This document shows positions 38,971 through 49,299 of a stretch of DNA of 64,000 bases, piece after piece (the stretch's first letter is position 1; each line of letters begins with the position of its first letter). Both the position numbers and the translations under genes were made by a program. Source of the DNA: Rhodospirillum rubrum ATCC 11170 (GTDB taxonomy: Bacteria > Pseudomonadota > Alphaproteobacteria > Rhodospirillales > Rhodospirillaceae); contig NC_007643.1 in NCBI RefSeq assembly GCF_000013085.1, positions 4,060,501 to 4,124,500 on the forward strand, given 5' to 3'. Below the pieces are notes generated by a model, which was not told the origin of the DNA, searched no databases, and saw only the letters and a list, made by a program, of their open reading frames with translations.

Positions 38971-41826
38971 TCAACGGGGATTGGGCTGGGGAGGGCCGCC
39001 GGCCAGCATCAGGGCCATATCCTCGCCGGGCAGGGGCCTGGCGAACAAGAAGCCCTGAACCGCGTCGCAGTGAACCTCGCGCAGGAAGGCCAGATGATCG
39101 AGGGTTTCCACCCCTTCGGCGACCACCCGCAGGTTCAGGGCATGGGCCATGGCGATGATCGCCTGGACGATGGCGGCATCGTTGGGGTCGGTGGTGACAT
39201 CCATGACGAAGCTGCGGTCGATCTTGAGCTTGCCGATGGGAAAGCGCTTGAGCACCGAAAGCGAGGAATAGCCGGTGCCGAAATCATCGATGGCGCAGGA
39301 GACGCCGCGCTCGCGCAGCAGATTGACCACGGCGATGGCGTTTTCCGGATCGCTCATCGCCGAGCTTTCGGTCAGTTCCAGTTCAAGCAGGCGCGGATCG
39401 ACGCCGCTTTGGCGCAAGGCCTGATCGACCATGGCGACAAGCTGGCGGGCGTTCTGGAACTGGCGGCCGGAGATGTTGACGGCGACCGGAACCTGGGGCA
39501 GTCCGCGCGCCCGCCACGTCGATAACCAGCGGCAGGAGTCATCAAGCACCTGCCCACAGATGGCGTCGATCAGGCCGTATTCCTCGGCCACGCCAATGAA
39601 CTTGCCCGGTGGCACCAGACCGTCCTCGGGACTGTTCCAGCGGGCCAGCGCCTCGCAGCCGGTGATCAGGCCGCTGCGCAGGTCGACTTGGGGCTGGAAA
39701 TAAGCGACGAACTCATGGCGCTCCAGCCCCCGGCGCAGCTTGTGCTGAATCGTCAGCAAATGGGCCGCCCGCGCCCCCATTTCAGGGGTGAACATCTGGA
39801 AGGCGCCGCCGCCGCCCTTGGCCCGGTGCAGGGCGGCATCGGCGTGCATGATCAAGGTTTCCGCCTCGCGCCCGTCCTCGGGGTGGAGGGCGCCGCCGAT
39901 GGTCAGGCCGATATCGAACTGCTGGCCCTCGACCTCGATCGGCGGCACGAAGGCATCCTGGATCGTCGCCACCACCTCGCGCAAATCGGCCCGATCGGTC
40001 AGCCCGGTGAGCAGCACCAGAAAACGGTCCCCCCCGGCCCGACAGACGATCGACCCGGCCTCCAGGCTTTGCTGAAGCCGGCGGGTCACGGCGATCAGCA
40101 CCTTGTCGCCCATGGTATGGCCGATGGTGGCGTTGACCATGCCGAAGCGATCAAGGCCGATCGACAGCACCGCCACCCAGGCCTGGATGCTTTCGGCGAA
40201 GCGGCGGGCGCGATCGAAGCGATCGATAAACAAGGAGCGATTGCCCAGGCCGGTCAGCGGATCGTAATAGGCGAGGAAGGTCAGCTTGTCCTCGGCGCGC
40301 TTGCGGTCGGTGACATCAAGCGTCACCCCGTCCCACACCACCGAGCCGTCTTCGCGCCGCGAGGGCCGCGACCAACCGCGCAACCAGCGTTCCTCGCCGT
40401 CGCGGCCGCGCAGCTTGATATCCTCTTCCATCGGTTCAAGCCGACTGGCCGACTGGCGCAGAGTTTCGCGGAACGCGGCGCGAACATCGGGATCCATGGC
40501 GCCGAGGAACAACTCGCCATCGGCGAGAAGGGCCTCGGGGGTTATCCCCAGAACCTCGTGCACGCCGTTGCTGACGAACAAAAAGCGCAAGACGCCTTCG
40601 GCGGTCAATTCGCGCTGGAAGACCAGCCCGGGCACATTATCGGCGATGGTTTGCAGCCGGGCGCGGGTGGCGGCCAGGGCCCCCTCGGTCTCCTTGCGCT
40701 GGGTGATGTCGCGGATGACGGCGATGAAGATCCGCCGCCCCTCGGTGCGCACCTCGGACAGCGCCAGTTCCAGGGCGAAGGTGGTGCCATCCCGGCGGCG
40801 ACCGGTCAATTCGCGGGGTCCGGCGCCGATCAGGGCGCCGTCGCCGGTCTCCCTATAGCGCAGCATATGTCTGGTATGCTGGCGCCGATCGGCCTCGGCC
40901 ATCAGGATTTCAACCCGCCGCCCGATCAACTCGCCGCGATCGGCATAGCCGAAAAACGTGCCGACGGCGGCATTGGCCGATTCGATCACCCCCTGCTCGT
41001 TGATGGTGACGATGCCGTCGGCGGCACGATCCATGATCATTTCAAGCCACAGTTCGGCCCGTTTGCGTTCGGTGACATCGACCAGCACGCCGTCCCACAG
41101 GATGTCGCCATTGGCCATCGCCCGCGGTTGGGAGGCGCCCGACAACCATTTCACGGCGCCCTCACGGGTAATGGCGCGGAATTCCTCCGAACAGATGGCC
41201 AGGGTTTGCGCCGACTGGCGCAGTCGGCGCAGATAGCTTTCGCGATCGGCCCAATGGATGGCGTTCAGACAGCCATCAAGGGCCACGCTCATCTCCGCGG
41301 GGTGGTAACCAAGAACGGCATGAACGCCGCTCGACAGGAAGGGATAGGACAACGACCCATCGCGATGGGCCACCCGCTGGAAAATGATCCCGGGCATGCT
41401 GGCGGCGAAGCCCCCCAGGCGTTCCTCGGTCTCCAGCCAACTGTCCGCCCTGGGCGACAGATCGCGGATGACGATCGTCGCCAAAGGCCGCCCATGGTCG
41501 CCGGTGACGGAGAATCCGGCATGGAGGGCAAGGGGAGGGAGTCCGGGCCGGCGAAGCAGCCGTCCGCCGCCGGGGGCGGGGGGCAGGGCGTCGACCTTTG
41601 CCGAGAGGTTTGACGCCATCGCCTCGGCGAAATCCCCGCCGAAAACCACGTCGAGCGAGCGGCCGATCAGATCGTCGCGCCGCCGGTCAAACACCCGCTC
41701 GGCGGCGCCGTTAACCACCAGGATTCCGCCGTCGGCATCAAGGGCGATCAAGGCTTCGGATACGGCTTCCGCCGCCGCCGACAAAGTACTGACGATACCG
41801 GGCAAGGGGGCGACACCAGAGGTCAT
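38971..41826 (-). CDS. Multi-PAS GGDEF-EAL protein (cyclic-di-GMP signalling)
   Basis: 951 aa, no obvious membrane segment. Several PAS/PAC domains occupy residues 1 to ~500 ([52 protein letters not shown]; others). The GGDEF domain is degenerate: the signature is AGGDRF near residue 590. The EAL domain has CEALARW near 722 and [24 protein letters not shown], so phosphodiesterase residues look intact. The likely net activity is c-di-GMP breakdown with a possibly regulatory GGDEF. The ligand of the PAS domains is unknown. Confidence 0.9.
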   Translation of the reverse strand: MTSGVAPLPGIVSTLSAAAEAVSEALIALDADGGILVVNGAAERVFDRRRDDLIGRSLDVVFGGDFAEAMASNLSAKVDALPPAPGGGRLLRRPGLPPLALHAGFSVTGDHGRPLATIVIRDLSPRADSWLETEERLGGFAASMPGIIFQRVAHRDGSLSYPFLSSGVHAVLGYHPAEMSVALDGCLNAIHWADRESYLRRLRQSAQTLAICSEEFRAITREGAVKWLSGASQPRAMANGDILWDGVLVDVTERKRAELWLEMIMDRAADGIVTINEQGVIESANAAVGTFFGYADRGELIGRRVEILMAEADRRQHTRHMLRYRETGDGALIGAGPRELTGRRRDGTTFALELALSEVRTEGRRIFIAVIRDITQRKETEGALAATRARLQTIADNVPGLVFQRELTAEGVLRFLFVSNGVHEVLGITPEALLADGELFLGAMDPDVRAAFRETLRQSASRLEPMEEDIKLRGRDGEERWLRGWSRPSRREDGSVVWDGVTLDVTDRKRAEDKLTFLAYYDPLTGLGNRSLFIDRFDRARRFAESIQAWVAVLSIGLDRFGMVNATIGHTMGDKVLIAVTRRLQQSLEAGSIVCRAGGDRFLVLLTGLTDRADLREVVATIQDAFVPPIEVEGQQFDIGLTIGGALHPEDGREAETLIMHADAALHRAKGGGGAFQMFTPEMGARAAHLLTIQHKLRRGLERHEFVAYFQPQVDLRSGLITGCEALARWNSPEDGLVPPGKFIGVAEEYGLIDAICGQVLDDSCRWLSTWRARGLPQVPVAVNISGRQFQNARQLVAMVDQALRQSGVDPRLLELELTESSAMSDPENAIAVVNLLRERGVSCAIDDFGTGYSSLSVLKRFPIGKLKIDRSFVMDVTTDPNDAAIVQAIIAMAHALNLRVVAEGVETLDHLAFLREVHCDAVQGFLFARPLPGEDMALMLAGGPPQPNPR

Positions 41827-41965
41827 GGGGATCCGGTCACACTTGTCGCAGACGGGAACTTGTCCACCAAAAGCGGCGGTTCTTAAGCATTACACGTCTC
41901 AGGATAGGCGATGGCGGAAACGGAATCGATGGGTATTTTAGGCTTTTGCCGCTGTCTCGCCGCCT

Positions 41966-43783
41966 TTAGGCCCCCAGGCGATTGGCGGCGTGAAGACGGG
42001 CATAGAGTCCGTCTTTGGCAAGCAGTCCGGCATGATCGCCCGATTCGACCACGGCGCCCTCGGCCATGACATGAATGACGTCGGCCCCGGCGATGGTGCT
42101 TAGGCGATGGGCGATGATCAGACAGGTCCGCCCGGCCATCAGCGCCGCCAGCGCGCTCTGCACCAGCCGCTCCGATTCCGTATCGAGGGCGGCGGTCGGT
42201 TCGTCAAGCAGCAGGATCGGCGCGTCCTTGAGAAAGGCCCGGGCGATGCAAAGCCGCTGGCGTTGCCCCCCCGACAACCGAACGCCCTGTTCGCCCAGCC
42301 GGGTGTCATAGCCATCGGGCAGGGCGGCGATGAAGTCATGGGCGGCGGCGCGGCGGGCGGCGCGTTCGACCTCCTCGGCGCTGGCCTCGGGGCGGCCATA
42401 GGCGATATTGGCGCGCACGGTGTCGTCAAAAACCACCACGTCCTGGCTGACCAGACCGATCCTCGCCCACAGCGAGGCGAAGCTTACCGCGCGCACGTCC
42501 TGGCCATCGATCAGCACCCGGCCGCGCTGGGGATCATGCAGGCGGGGGATCAGGTTCATCAGCGTCGACTTGCCCGCGCCCGAGGGACCGACCAAAGCCA
42601 CCACCGTTCCGGCCTCCAGGGTCAGATCGACGCCGCGCAGCGCCGGCGGAGCGGCGGCCGGGCCGGAAGCGTCATCCCCCAGTTCCGGCCCCGGCCCGCC
42701 GTCATAGGCGAAGGTCACATCGTCAAAGCGCACGGTTCCCGGACCCGGGCGCAGCGGCGGCGCCCCGGGCGCTTCGGCCACCGCCGGCTTGAGATCGAGC
42801 AGGTGGTACATGCGGTCGGCCGCCGCCAAGCCTTCTTGCAAGATGGTGTGCAGATTGGCCAGGCGCTTGGCCGGCTGATAGGCCAGCATCACCGCGCCAA
42901 GGAAGGCGGTCAGATCGCCCGGCGTCACCTCGCCGGCCAGAACGCGGGCGCCGCCGTAATAGAGCGCCGCCCCCGCCGCCAGACCGACCACCCCTTCCAT
43001 GATCGGGGTGACCAAGGCGCGGGTCCATTCGGCCTTGAAGCTTTGGGTCTGCACGGCGGCGATCAGCCGGTGGACGCGGGCGCGCTCCATCTCCTCGGCG
43101 CCATAGATCTTGACCATGCGGATACCGCGCAGGGTTTGGGTCAATTGGGCGTTGAGCGAGCCGAGATCGCGCTGGGTTCGCCCGGCGATGCGGCGGATGC
43201 GCCGGCCCAGCCTTGCCACCGGCCAAATCGCCAGCGGCAAGGCGATATAGGCCAGCAGCGCCATCTGCCAATCGACCCAGAAGGTATAGGCGACCAGACC
43301 GATCAGGGTCATCAGATCGCGGCCCAGGCTGGTCAGGCCGTTGGAAACCGCCAGACGCAGCAGATGCAGATCGACGGTGAAACGGGCGGCCAGGGCGCTG
43401 GCCGAATGGGCCAGGAAGAACCCCAGGTCCATTTCGGACAAATGCCGGTAAAGCCGGTTGCGGGCGTCGGACACCGCCGCCAACCCGGCCTTGGCCACCA
43501 GCACGACACTAAAGAAGTTCGATACCGCCTTGACGGCGAAAGCCAGCAGAATGCCAAGACCGATGCCCCACAGGGCCTGGGGATCGCTGCCAACGACGAT
43601 GCCGTCGATCGCCGGCTTGAGCATATGGGCGACGGCGACGGTGGCGGCGGCCAGCACCAGCATCCACATCACCGCCAGGGCGATGGTGCCAAGGTGCGGG
43701 CGCACGAAATCCCTGGCCAGCCGGCCGAGAAGCCGGCCGCCGGATGTGGGTTTCAACGGGTCGAGAACGGAGGGGAGCGCCAC
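41966..43783 (-). CDS. MsbA-like ABC exporter (fused membrane and ATPase domains)
   Basis: 605 aa half-transporter. Six membrane helices lie in the first ~330 residues. The nucleotide-binding domain has Walker A GPSGAGKSTLMN, signature LSGGQRQRLCIARAF, Walker B ILLLDEPTAALD and the switch His in IIAHRLST. The architecture fits lipid A/lipid flippases of the MsbA type. The substrate cannot be read from sequence. A ~20-residue loop (DGGPGPELGDDASGPAAAP) is inserted just before the NBD core strand. Confidence 0.88.
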   Translation of the reverse strand: MALPSVLDPLKPTSGGRLLGRLARDFVRPHLGTIALAVMWMLVLAAATVAVAHMLKPAIDGIVVGSDPQALWGIGLGILLAFAVKAVSNFFSVVLVAKAGLAAVSDARNRLYRHLSEMDLGFFLAHSASALAARFTVDLHLLRLAVSNGLTSLGRDLMTLIGLVAYTFWVDWQMALLAYIALPLAIWPVARLGRRIRRIAGRTQRDLGSLNAQLTQTLRGIRMVKIYGAEEMERARVHRLIAAVQTQSFKAEWTRALVTPIMEGVVGLAAGAALYYGGARVLAGEVTPGDLTAFLGAVMLAYQPAKRLANLHTILQEGLAAADRMYHLLDLKPAVAEAPGAPPLRPGPGTVRFDDVTFAYDGGPGPELGDDASGPAAAPPALRGVDLTLEAGTVVALVGPSGAGKSTLMNLIPRLHDPQRGRVLIDGQDVRAVSFASLWARIGLVSQDVVVFDDTVRANIAYGRPEASAEEVERAARRAAAHDFIAALPDGYDTRLGEQGVRLSGGQRQRLCIARAFLKDAPILLLDEPTAALDTESERLVQSALAALMAGRTCLIIAHRLSTIAGADVIHVMAEGAVVESGDHAGLLAKDGLYARLHAANRLGA

Positions 43784-43979
43784 GTTTCCTGGGAGTCCGA
43801 GGGCAAATCGGTCGCGACCTTAGCAGGGCGCGCCCCCCCAAGTCCAGCGATGGGCCCGCCTTGTCGATCGCGATACCGTTTGGATCCGGCCCCTCGGCTA
43901 TTTTTGACCAAGACAGAAGGATAGGGGCTCGCTACACTGAAACCAAAGAGCGGGTGGCTTGCGGAGGCCTATTGGAGAG

Positions 43980-45029
43980 ATGATCGTGGAGGAGCGCAAG
44001 CTGACGCCGATTGAGGACAGCGATATGGATTCGCTGTTCGTTCTTCCTTTGCACCTGATTCCGCTCGAAACCCCGGCGCTCTCGCGGGCGCGGATGATCA
44101 AGAACACCCGCCTGCGCAGCGTGGTCGAGATGTTCGAGGATTCCTCGACCGGCAGCGGTCAGGTCGAGGTCAATGATCTGCCCCGGCTGTTTGGCTGGGA
44201 CCCCGACAAGGGCATCCACCCCGATCTGGCGGTGCTGCGCAAGCTGGCCGGGCTGGAAAGCTATGATGTCTTTTCGCTGCGCATCCTGTTGCGCGAGCAT
44301 GGCATCGCCGTCAGCCAGCAAGACGCCCTCAAGCTCTCCGATGAAAAGAACAAAGAGCTTACCAGCTATATGACAAAATTCACCTATCCGTTGATCATGC
44401 AGATCTACGGCGACGAGAATCTGGTCATCAATGATTTCGACGACGTCATCAAGCTGTTTCGCGACCCCGACCTGCGCAAGGCCAAGCAACGCCTGCAGCA
44501 GATGGCCGACAAGCTGGGCATCAGCATGCTTGAGGTCCCGAAGTTCCTCGAGGATTACGGCGACATCTTCTTGTCGCTGTCCTATTACCGCAACTGCCTG
44601 GACCGGTTGGCGCCGCTGCTGGAAACCTTCATCAGCGCCATGTACGAGATTCGCGGCAATTACCAGCTTCGCCAGGACCCCAATCTGGTCAAAAGCATCA
44701 TCATGATGGAAAGCACCATCAACGAGCTGTCTTCGGCGATCACCGGACGCTTCGAGAATTTCGACCGCTCGACCAAGCAGATGTGGGACGAAATCTCCGC
44801 CCAGCGCTTCCAGAAGGTCAAACAGCTGATCGAGAACTACCATACCACCATCGGCGGCGTGCTCTGCGGCCTGACGGTGAAGATGAACGCCTGGATCCGC
44901 CTGTTCCCCAAGGAAACCTCGGGCGGCCCGGTCAAGCGGGCCGAATTCATCATGAGCGAGATGCGCCAGGGCCTGGAAAACATCCGCCATATCGAAGACA
45001 GCGCCCCGATGCTCGCCCAATTGAGCTGA
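43980..45029 (+). CDS. Conserved hypothetical protein (helical, cytoplasmic)
   Basis: About 349 aa, not recognised. It starts after a short acidic head (IEDSDMDSLFVLPLHLIPLETPALSRARMIKNTRL), and has long amphipathic helices, several Asp/Glu/Lys-rich segments and no membrane or signal segment. LFGWDPDKGIHPDLAVLRKLAGLESYDVFSLRILL and YGDIFLSLSYYRNCLDRLAPLL are distinctive. The ATG used has GGAG too close; a GTG at 43986 has better spacing. It ends at a strong terminator. I recall similar proteins in magnetospirilla, without known function. Confidence 0.7.
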   Translation: MIVEERKLTPIEDSDMDSLFVLPLHLIPLETPALSRARMIKNTRLRSVVEMFEDSSTGSGQVEVNDLPRLFGWDPDKGIHPDLAVLRKLAGLESYDVFSLRILLREHGIAVSQQDALKLSDEKNKELTSYMTKFTYPLIMQIYGDENLVINDFDDVIKLFRDPDLRKAKQRLQQMADKLGISMLEVPKFLEDYGDIFLSLSYYRNCLDRLAPLLETFISAMYEIRGNYQLRQDPNLVKSIIMMESTINELSSAITGRFENFDRSTKQMWDEISAQRFQKVKQLIENYHTTIGGVLCGLTVKMNAWIRLFPKETSGGPVKRAEFIMSEMRQGLENIRHIEDSAPMLAQLS

Positions 45030-45060
45030 CCACCGGCTTGGCCGGGAGGGCGCGGCGGCG

Positions 45061-45091
45061 GGGCTCTTCCCTTATAGGAAAGAGCCCTTTT
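45061..45091 (+). terminator. Intrinsic terminator after the conserved hypothetical gene
   Basis: GGGCTCTT pairs with AAGAGCCC across a 11-nt loop, followed by TTTT. A closely similar hairpin recurs at 47493 on the other side of the chemoreceptor gene. Confidence 0.85.
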
Positions 45092-45125
45092 GCGTTTGTG
45101 CCGCCCAAGACCGCGGGCGAGGACC

Positions 45126-46817
45126 TCAGGCCGATCGCACACCGTCCAAAAAGCTGGCGACGACGTCCTTGAGACTGGCGGTTTCCTTTTCCAAGGCCTG
45201 AGCCGCGGACAGCACCCGCCCCGACGCCGCGCCGGTTTCCCTGGAGGTCTGGGTCATGCCGGCGTTATTGGCCGAAATCTCCTGGGTTCCCTGGGCCGCC
45301 TGCTGGGCATTTCGGGCGATTTCGCCCGTCGCCGCCGATTGTTCCTCGACCGCGGCGGCGATCCCCGTTGAAATCTCGTTGATTTCGCCGATGCGGGTTG
45401 AAATGCCGTTAATGGCGGTCACCGCTTCCTGGGTGGCCGACTGGACACTGCCGATCTGGGCGGTAATTCCCTCGGTGGCTTTGGCCGTTTGATTGGCCAG
45501 GGATTTCACCTCGCCGGCGACCACGGCGAAGCCTTTCCCGGCGTCGCCGGCGCGGGCCGCCTCGATCGTGGCGTTCAGCGCCAGAAGATTGGTCTGGCTG
45601 GCGATATCATTGATCAGGCCGATGACGTCACCGATCTTGAGCGAGCTGTCGGCCAGACTAAGAACGATCTTGTTGGTCCGTTCCGCCTCTTCGGAGGCCG
45701 CCTTCGATGTCGCGCTCGAGCGTTCGACCTGACGACCGATCTCGACGATGGCATTGGAAAGCTCCTCGGCGGCGCTGGCCACGGTTTGAACATTGGTCGA
45801 GGCCTGTTCCGATGCCGCAGCCACGGTCGTGGCCTGTTGGCTAGCCCGTTCCGAATTGCTCTGCATCGTCTGGGCGGTGGCGTTGAGTTCGGTGAGAGCC
45901 CCCTCAACCAGCGTCAGCAGGTTTGATATTTTACCGTCGAAATTCGTCGTCAGCGTTTCGATAGTTTGGGCGCGCGCCGTGCGGGCGGCCTGCTCCTTGC
46001 GCTGATCCTCCGCCAAACGGTCGGCGCGGATGGCGTTCTCCTTGAACACCTGAACGGCTTCAGCCATGGCGCCGATTTCGTCGCGGCGCCCCCTTGCCGG
46101 AATATCGATGCTCTTGTCGCCCTCGGCCAAGCGCTTCATCGCCTCGGTCATCGCCGACACCGGCTTGGCGATCGCCGATCGTAAAATCAAACCCGCTAGC
46201 ACGGCGATTATGGTGGCGAAGGTCAAGACGAAATAAGTGACGATCTTGGCCGTTTCATAGCTGTCGTCTTGCCGCTGGTTCGCGGCTTTCATTCCCTCGG
46301 CGTTCAGTTGGACAAGACTATCCAGGACCGTTTGCATTTTTCCAATAATCACATAGCTTTCGCCCAAGAGAACGGTATTTACTTGGCTTGCATCGCCTTT
46401 TTTAGCAAATTCTCGGGCCTTATCGCTTTCTTGAAAGAATGGCTGGAGATATGAAACGAATTCATTATAAATATCAGCTTCTCTTTTACTAGCAAGATAC
46501 TTCAAATGATTTTTAGAAATTTCCGACAACACCACACGAGTCTTGGTAAGCATCTTATCGGCTCGATCACTTTGATCTGGTGTTCTTGCCGCAGCCAAGG
46601 TTTGTTCCCAACGCCGGTATTCAATCAGGGTTTTTTCGATATTATCCAAGCTGGTAATCGTGAGGTGCCAATTATCCGTTATATCGGCTGTTGCATCATC
46701 CATATCATTCATCAAGTAAAGCGATATCACGCCACTGAACAAAAATATGAAAATGAGCGTAAAAAACGCACCGGCCAGTTTCATGGGGATTTTTATATTA
46801 TTGATAACGGACATCAT
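45126..46817 (-). CDS. Methyl-accepting chemotaxis protein
   Basis: About 563 aa. TM1 ([25 protein letters not shown]), a ~150-residue four-helix periplasmic sensor, TM2 ([21 protein letters not shown]), HAMP ([22 protein letters not shown]) and the signalling domain with hairpin tip [31 protein letters not shown]. It senses a periplasmic ligand and drives CheA. AAGGAG precedes the chosen ATG. The DNA for the N-terminal ~170 residues is markedly AT-rich with AAA/TTA-type codons, whereas the signalling half is GC-rich like the rest of the window. Confidence 0.93.
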   Translation of the reverse strand: MMSVINNIKIPMKLAGAFFTLIFIFLFSGVISLYLMNDMDDATADITDNWHLTITSLDNIEKTLIEYRRWEQTLAAARTPDQSDRADKMLTKTRVVLSEISKNHLKYLASKREADIYNEFVSYLQPFFQESDKAREFAKKGDASQVNTVLLGESYVIIGKMQTVLDSLVQLNAEGMKAANQRQDDSYETAKIVTYFVLTFATIIAVLAGLILRSAIAKPVSAMTEAMKRLAEGDKSIDIPARGRRDEIGAMAEAVQVFKENAIRADRLAEDQRKEQAARTARAQTIETLTTNFDGKISNLLTLVEGALTELNATAQTMQSNSERASQQATTVAAASEQASTNVQTVASAAEELSNAIVEIGRQVERSSATSKAASEEAERTNKIVLSLADSSLKIGDVIGLINDIASQTNLLALNATIEAARAGDAGKGFAVVAGEVKSLANQTAKATEGITAQIGSVQSATQEAVTAINGISTRIGEINEISTGIAAAVEEQSAATGEIARNAQQAAQGTQEISANNAGMTQTSRETGAASGRVLSAAQALEKETASLKDVVASFLDGVRSA

Positions 46818-47060
46818 CACGCTTCTCCTTACCCTATAAAGATCATGCACGAACGCCCTTAACCCACCCTCTGGAAACGCGGACAGGCTTTCTCCTTGCC
46901 TCCGCGGAGCGGAAACCCCAACCGAAGCCTAACCGAGCACCCGCTGATACGGGGGTCACCACCGGCCCGAACACGACCCTCGCTTTAAGCGAGCCCCTCT
47001 TCCTAACAAAGAAATAGGCGGTGAAATTTATACGGTTAGTCGCTGGAAAGATGACAAACC

Positions 47061-47219
47061 ATGAATTTATCTTTAAAAAAGAAAAAACTCTCTTTATTGG
47101 AGAATAAACATTCTATATTCCAAGAAAACCATGACGATAAAAGCTTAGAGAATTTTTTGGTTTTGTATTTTTCAAAAAATACTATTGCCAAAAATCCCAA
47201 AACAGTTAACTTTCTCTGA
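47061..47219 (+). CDS. Small AT-rich ORF of unknown status
   Basis: 52 codons, MNLSLKKKKLSLLENK.. to ..PKTVNFL, Lys/Asn/Leu-rich and very unlike neighbouring genes in codon use. No clear ribosome site; the only purine run, GGAAAG, lies 10 bp upstream of the ATG. No family recognised. It may be a remnant of transferred DNA or a chance frame. Confidence 0.25.
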   Translation: MNLSLKKKKLSLLENKHSIFQENHDDKSLENFLVLYFSKNTIAKNPKTVNFL

Positions 47220-47335
47220 AAGAGAAACAAATCTATGCTTTGATTAACTTAGAATGGAAGACTAGCATGGATTCCATAAAAAGCGAGCCCAATGTATAGG
47301 GACGCATACTTTTTGTTGGGTTCGGTTGTTTTTGA

Positions 47336-47363
47336 AAAAATACACACTAATAGGTGTATTTTT
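47336..47363. repeat. AT-rich inverted repeat
   Basis: AAAAATACAC and GTGTATTTTT, perfect 10-bp arms with an 8-nt loop. It ends in five T on the plus strand, so it could terminate transcription in this direction, or be an operator. Confidence 0.6.
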
Positions 47364-47492
47364 CACCGGGGTTTCTCGGCTCTAGCCCTTGCTTCCCTTG
47401 AAGCGTTGGCGCTGCCATTCGCAGGCAAGAGGCACCCACCCCCTGGTCCTCTTTGCAAACCGTCGTCGCGCTTTTTGCCAACCAACGACGAA

Positions 47493-47527
47493 GGGCCCTT
47501 CCCTGTGGGGAAGAGCCCTTTGTTTTT
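47493..47527 (+). terminator. Terminator-like hairpin near tRNA-Thr
   Basis: GGGC-C-CTTCCC pairs with GGGAAG-A-GCCC, followed by TTTGTTTTT on the plus strand. No plus-strand gene is evident upstream except the small AT-rich frame. It resembles the 45061 terminator in sequence and orientation. Confidence 0.6.
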
Positions 47528-47538
47528 GCTTAGGAAAC

Positions 47539-47613
<75 letters not shown>

Positions 47614-47761
47614 TTTGGGACGGCGGACATTAATCCCTCCAATCCGCCCGTGCAAGAGGGGGAACGCGGTTTTTTATCGCCCCGTTGCCCGACGATCGCC
47701 CGCCTCCTACACTTAAGAACGCGCGCCCCCCTCTCGCCCCCTTTTCCGGAGACCTCCGCCG

Positions 47762-48343
47762 ATGCCCCAGACCCGCCCCCGGGTGGTCTTGCTTGACCGC
47801 GACGGAACGCTCAACGAGGAGGTTCATTATCTGGCCCGCCCCGATCAGTTGGTGCTGATTCCCGGCGCCGTCGCCGGATTGCGCCGGCTTCGCGACCTGG
47901 GACTGACCCTGGTGGTGGTCACCAATCAGTCGGGTCTGGAGCGCGGCTATTTCTCGAACGCCGATCTCGAGGCCATTCACCGCCGACTGATCGACATGCT
48001 GGCCGCCGAGGGCATCGTTCTGGCCGGGATCTTCGTTTGTCCCCACGGTCCCGATAGCGACTGCGAGTGCCGCAAGCCGAAACCCGGGCTGGTCGACGCG
48101 GCGCGCCACGCCCTGGGTTTCGATCCGGCCGAGGCCTTCATGATCGGCGACAAGCAGTCCGACCTGGACCTGGGGCTTGCCGTCGGCGCCCTGCCGATCC
48201 TGGTGCGCACCGGCTATGGCCTGGAAACCGAAAGCGCGGGAGCGGCCGGGGCGGCGTTCGTCGCCAGCGATCTGCTTCAAGCCTCGGCCTTCATCGCCGG
48301 CCGGCTGGAGCGCGAAAAACCCCGAGGCACCGCCGCCCCCTAA
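47762..48343 (+). CDS. gmhB: D-glycero-D-manno-heptose 1,7-bisphosphate 7-phosphatase
   Basis: HAD phosphatase of LPS inner-core heptose synthesis. The nucleophile motif is LLDRDGTLNEE, motif II VVVTNQSG, and motif IV GDKQSDLDLG. The zinc-binding loop CPHGPDSDCECRKPKPG has the Cys-His-Cys-Cys set typical of GmhB and of histidinol-phosphatase of this subfamily. 193 aa. Lack of his genes nearby favours GmhB. No other heptose genes are in the window. Confidence 0.88.
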   Translation: MPQTRPRVVLLDRDGTLNEEVHYLARPDQLVLIPGAVAGLRRLRDLGLTLVVVTNQSGLERGYFSNADLEAIHRRLIDMLAAEGIVLAGIFVCPHGPDSDCECRKPKPGLVDAARHALGFDPAEAFMIGDKQSDLDLGLAVGALPILVRTGYGLETESAGAAGAAFVASDLLQASAFIAGRLEREKPRGTAAP

Positions 48344-48404
48344 AACGGTGAACGGGGACTCTGGCCCCCGCTCTAAGATGCTGATCGTCACGCAAATCGC
48401 CGTC

Positions 48405-48423
48405 GCCCTCTGGGTCAGAGGGC
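48405..48423. terminator. Short hairpin between gmhB and the rhomboid gene
   Basis: Perfect GCCCTCTG / CAGAGGGC arms around GGT between two convergent genes, with ATTTGTT shortly after on the plus strand. Confidence 0.5.
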
Positions 48424-48445
48424 TCGGTGATTTGTTCTCATCGGC

Positions 48446-49204
48446 CTATCCCCAGGGACCGCGTCGCGGCGGTTTGGGGGGCGGCGACCCGCTTGGCGGC
48501 AGGCGGCTGCGCCGGCGTTTGGCCGGCAAGGCGGCGCGGAGAGGCTGGAACAGCGCCACCCCCCGGCGGCGGAAGGGGACCAGCAGCGCCATGCCGGCGA
48601 TAAAGCCGCCGATATGGGCCCAAAAGGCCACGCCTTGGTCCGCCGCGCCGAAGGCCGAGGCCAATTGCATCAGGAACCACAGGCCAAGCAGGACGACGGC
48701 GGGCAGGCGCAAGGGCAGGACGACGGCCCAGACCAATACCCGCGCCCGCGGATGGAGCAGGATATAGGCACCCATCACCCCGGAGATTGCCCCCGAGGCA
48801 CCGACCATCGGCACCGTCGATGAACTATCGATCAGCGCATGGGTCAGGGCGGCGATCAGCCCGCAGACCGCGTAAAACGCCAGAAAGCGCAGATGACCCA
48901 GGGCGTCTTCGACATTATTGCCAAAGACCCACAAGAACAGCATGTTGCCCAGCAGATGCTGCCAGCCGCCATGCAGGGTCATGCTGGTCAACAGCGTGAT
49001 CCAGGCCGGAAGGTCGAAGGGCCGGGGGATGCCAAGGCCGTGAAAAAGATCGGCGGGAATCGCCCCGAACATCAGCACGAAGGCCCGCGCCGCCCGCGGC
49101 GGCAGACCGCTCTGATAGACGAAGACGGCGAGGCATAAAACAATCAGGCCGATGGTGACCACCGGCCTGATCGTTGTCGGATTATCATCGTGCAGCGGCA
49201 GCAT
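48446..49204 (-). CDS. Rhomboid family intramembrane serine protease
   Basis: 252 aa, six or more membrane helices. The catalytic pair is visible: S137 in GASGAIS and H197 in HIGGFIAG. LHGGWQHLLGNMLFLWVFG is the rhomboid helix-2 signature (HxxxN). The C-terminal ~40 residues are basic and proline-rich. Cleaves membrane proteins within the bilayer; substrates unknown. Confidence 0.92.
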   Translation of the reverse strand: MLPLHDDNPTTIRPVVTIGLIVLCLAVFVYQSGLPPRAARAFVLMFGAIPADLFHGLGIPRPFDLPAWITLLTSMTLHGGWQHLLGNMLFLWVFGNNVEDALGHLRFLAFYAVCGLIAALTHALIDSSSTVPMVGASGAISGVMGAYILLHPRARVLVWAVVLPLRLPAVVLLGLWFLMQLASAFGAADQGVAFWAHIGGFIAGMALLVPFRRRGVALFQPLRAALPAKRRRSRLPPSGSPPPKPPRRGPWG

Positions 49205-49253
49205 CGGCCCGTTTCCTTGCCCTTAGGGGGAGGGAACCATCACCCGCGGGCGT

Positions 49254-49283
49254 CCCCTTCTCCCTTGGGGAAGGGAGAAGGGG
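49254..49283. repeat. Palindromic intergenic element
   Basis: 13-bp perfect arms (CCCCTTCTCCCTT and its complement) around GGGG, between the hemY 3' end and the rhomboid start. It may end the hemCDY transcript or belong to a dispersed palindromic repeat family. Confidence 0.6.
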
Positions 49284-49299
49284 AGAGGAGCCAAGCCGA

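Larger units (their letters stand above)
46818..47538. other. Gene-poor, partly AT-rich intergenic region
   Basis: Between the chemoreceptor and tRNA-Thr. From about 46990 to 47400 the sequence is strongly AT-rich, unlike the surrounding DNA. It holds one possible small frame (47061-47219), one AT-rich hairpin and, nearer the tRNA, a GC-rich terminator. No recognised gene, promoter or riboswitch was found; no copy of the tRNA 3' end was seen. Confidence 0.7.
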
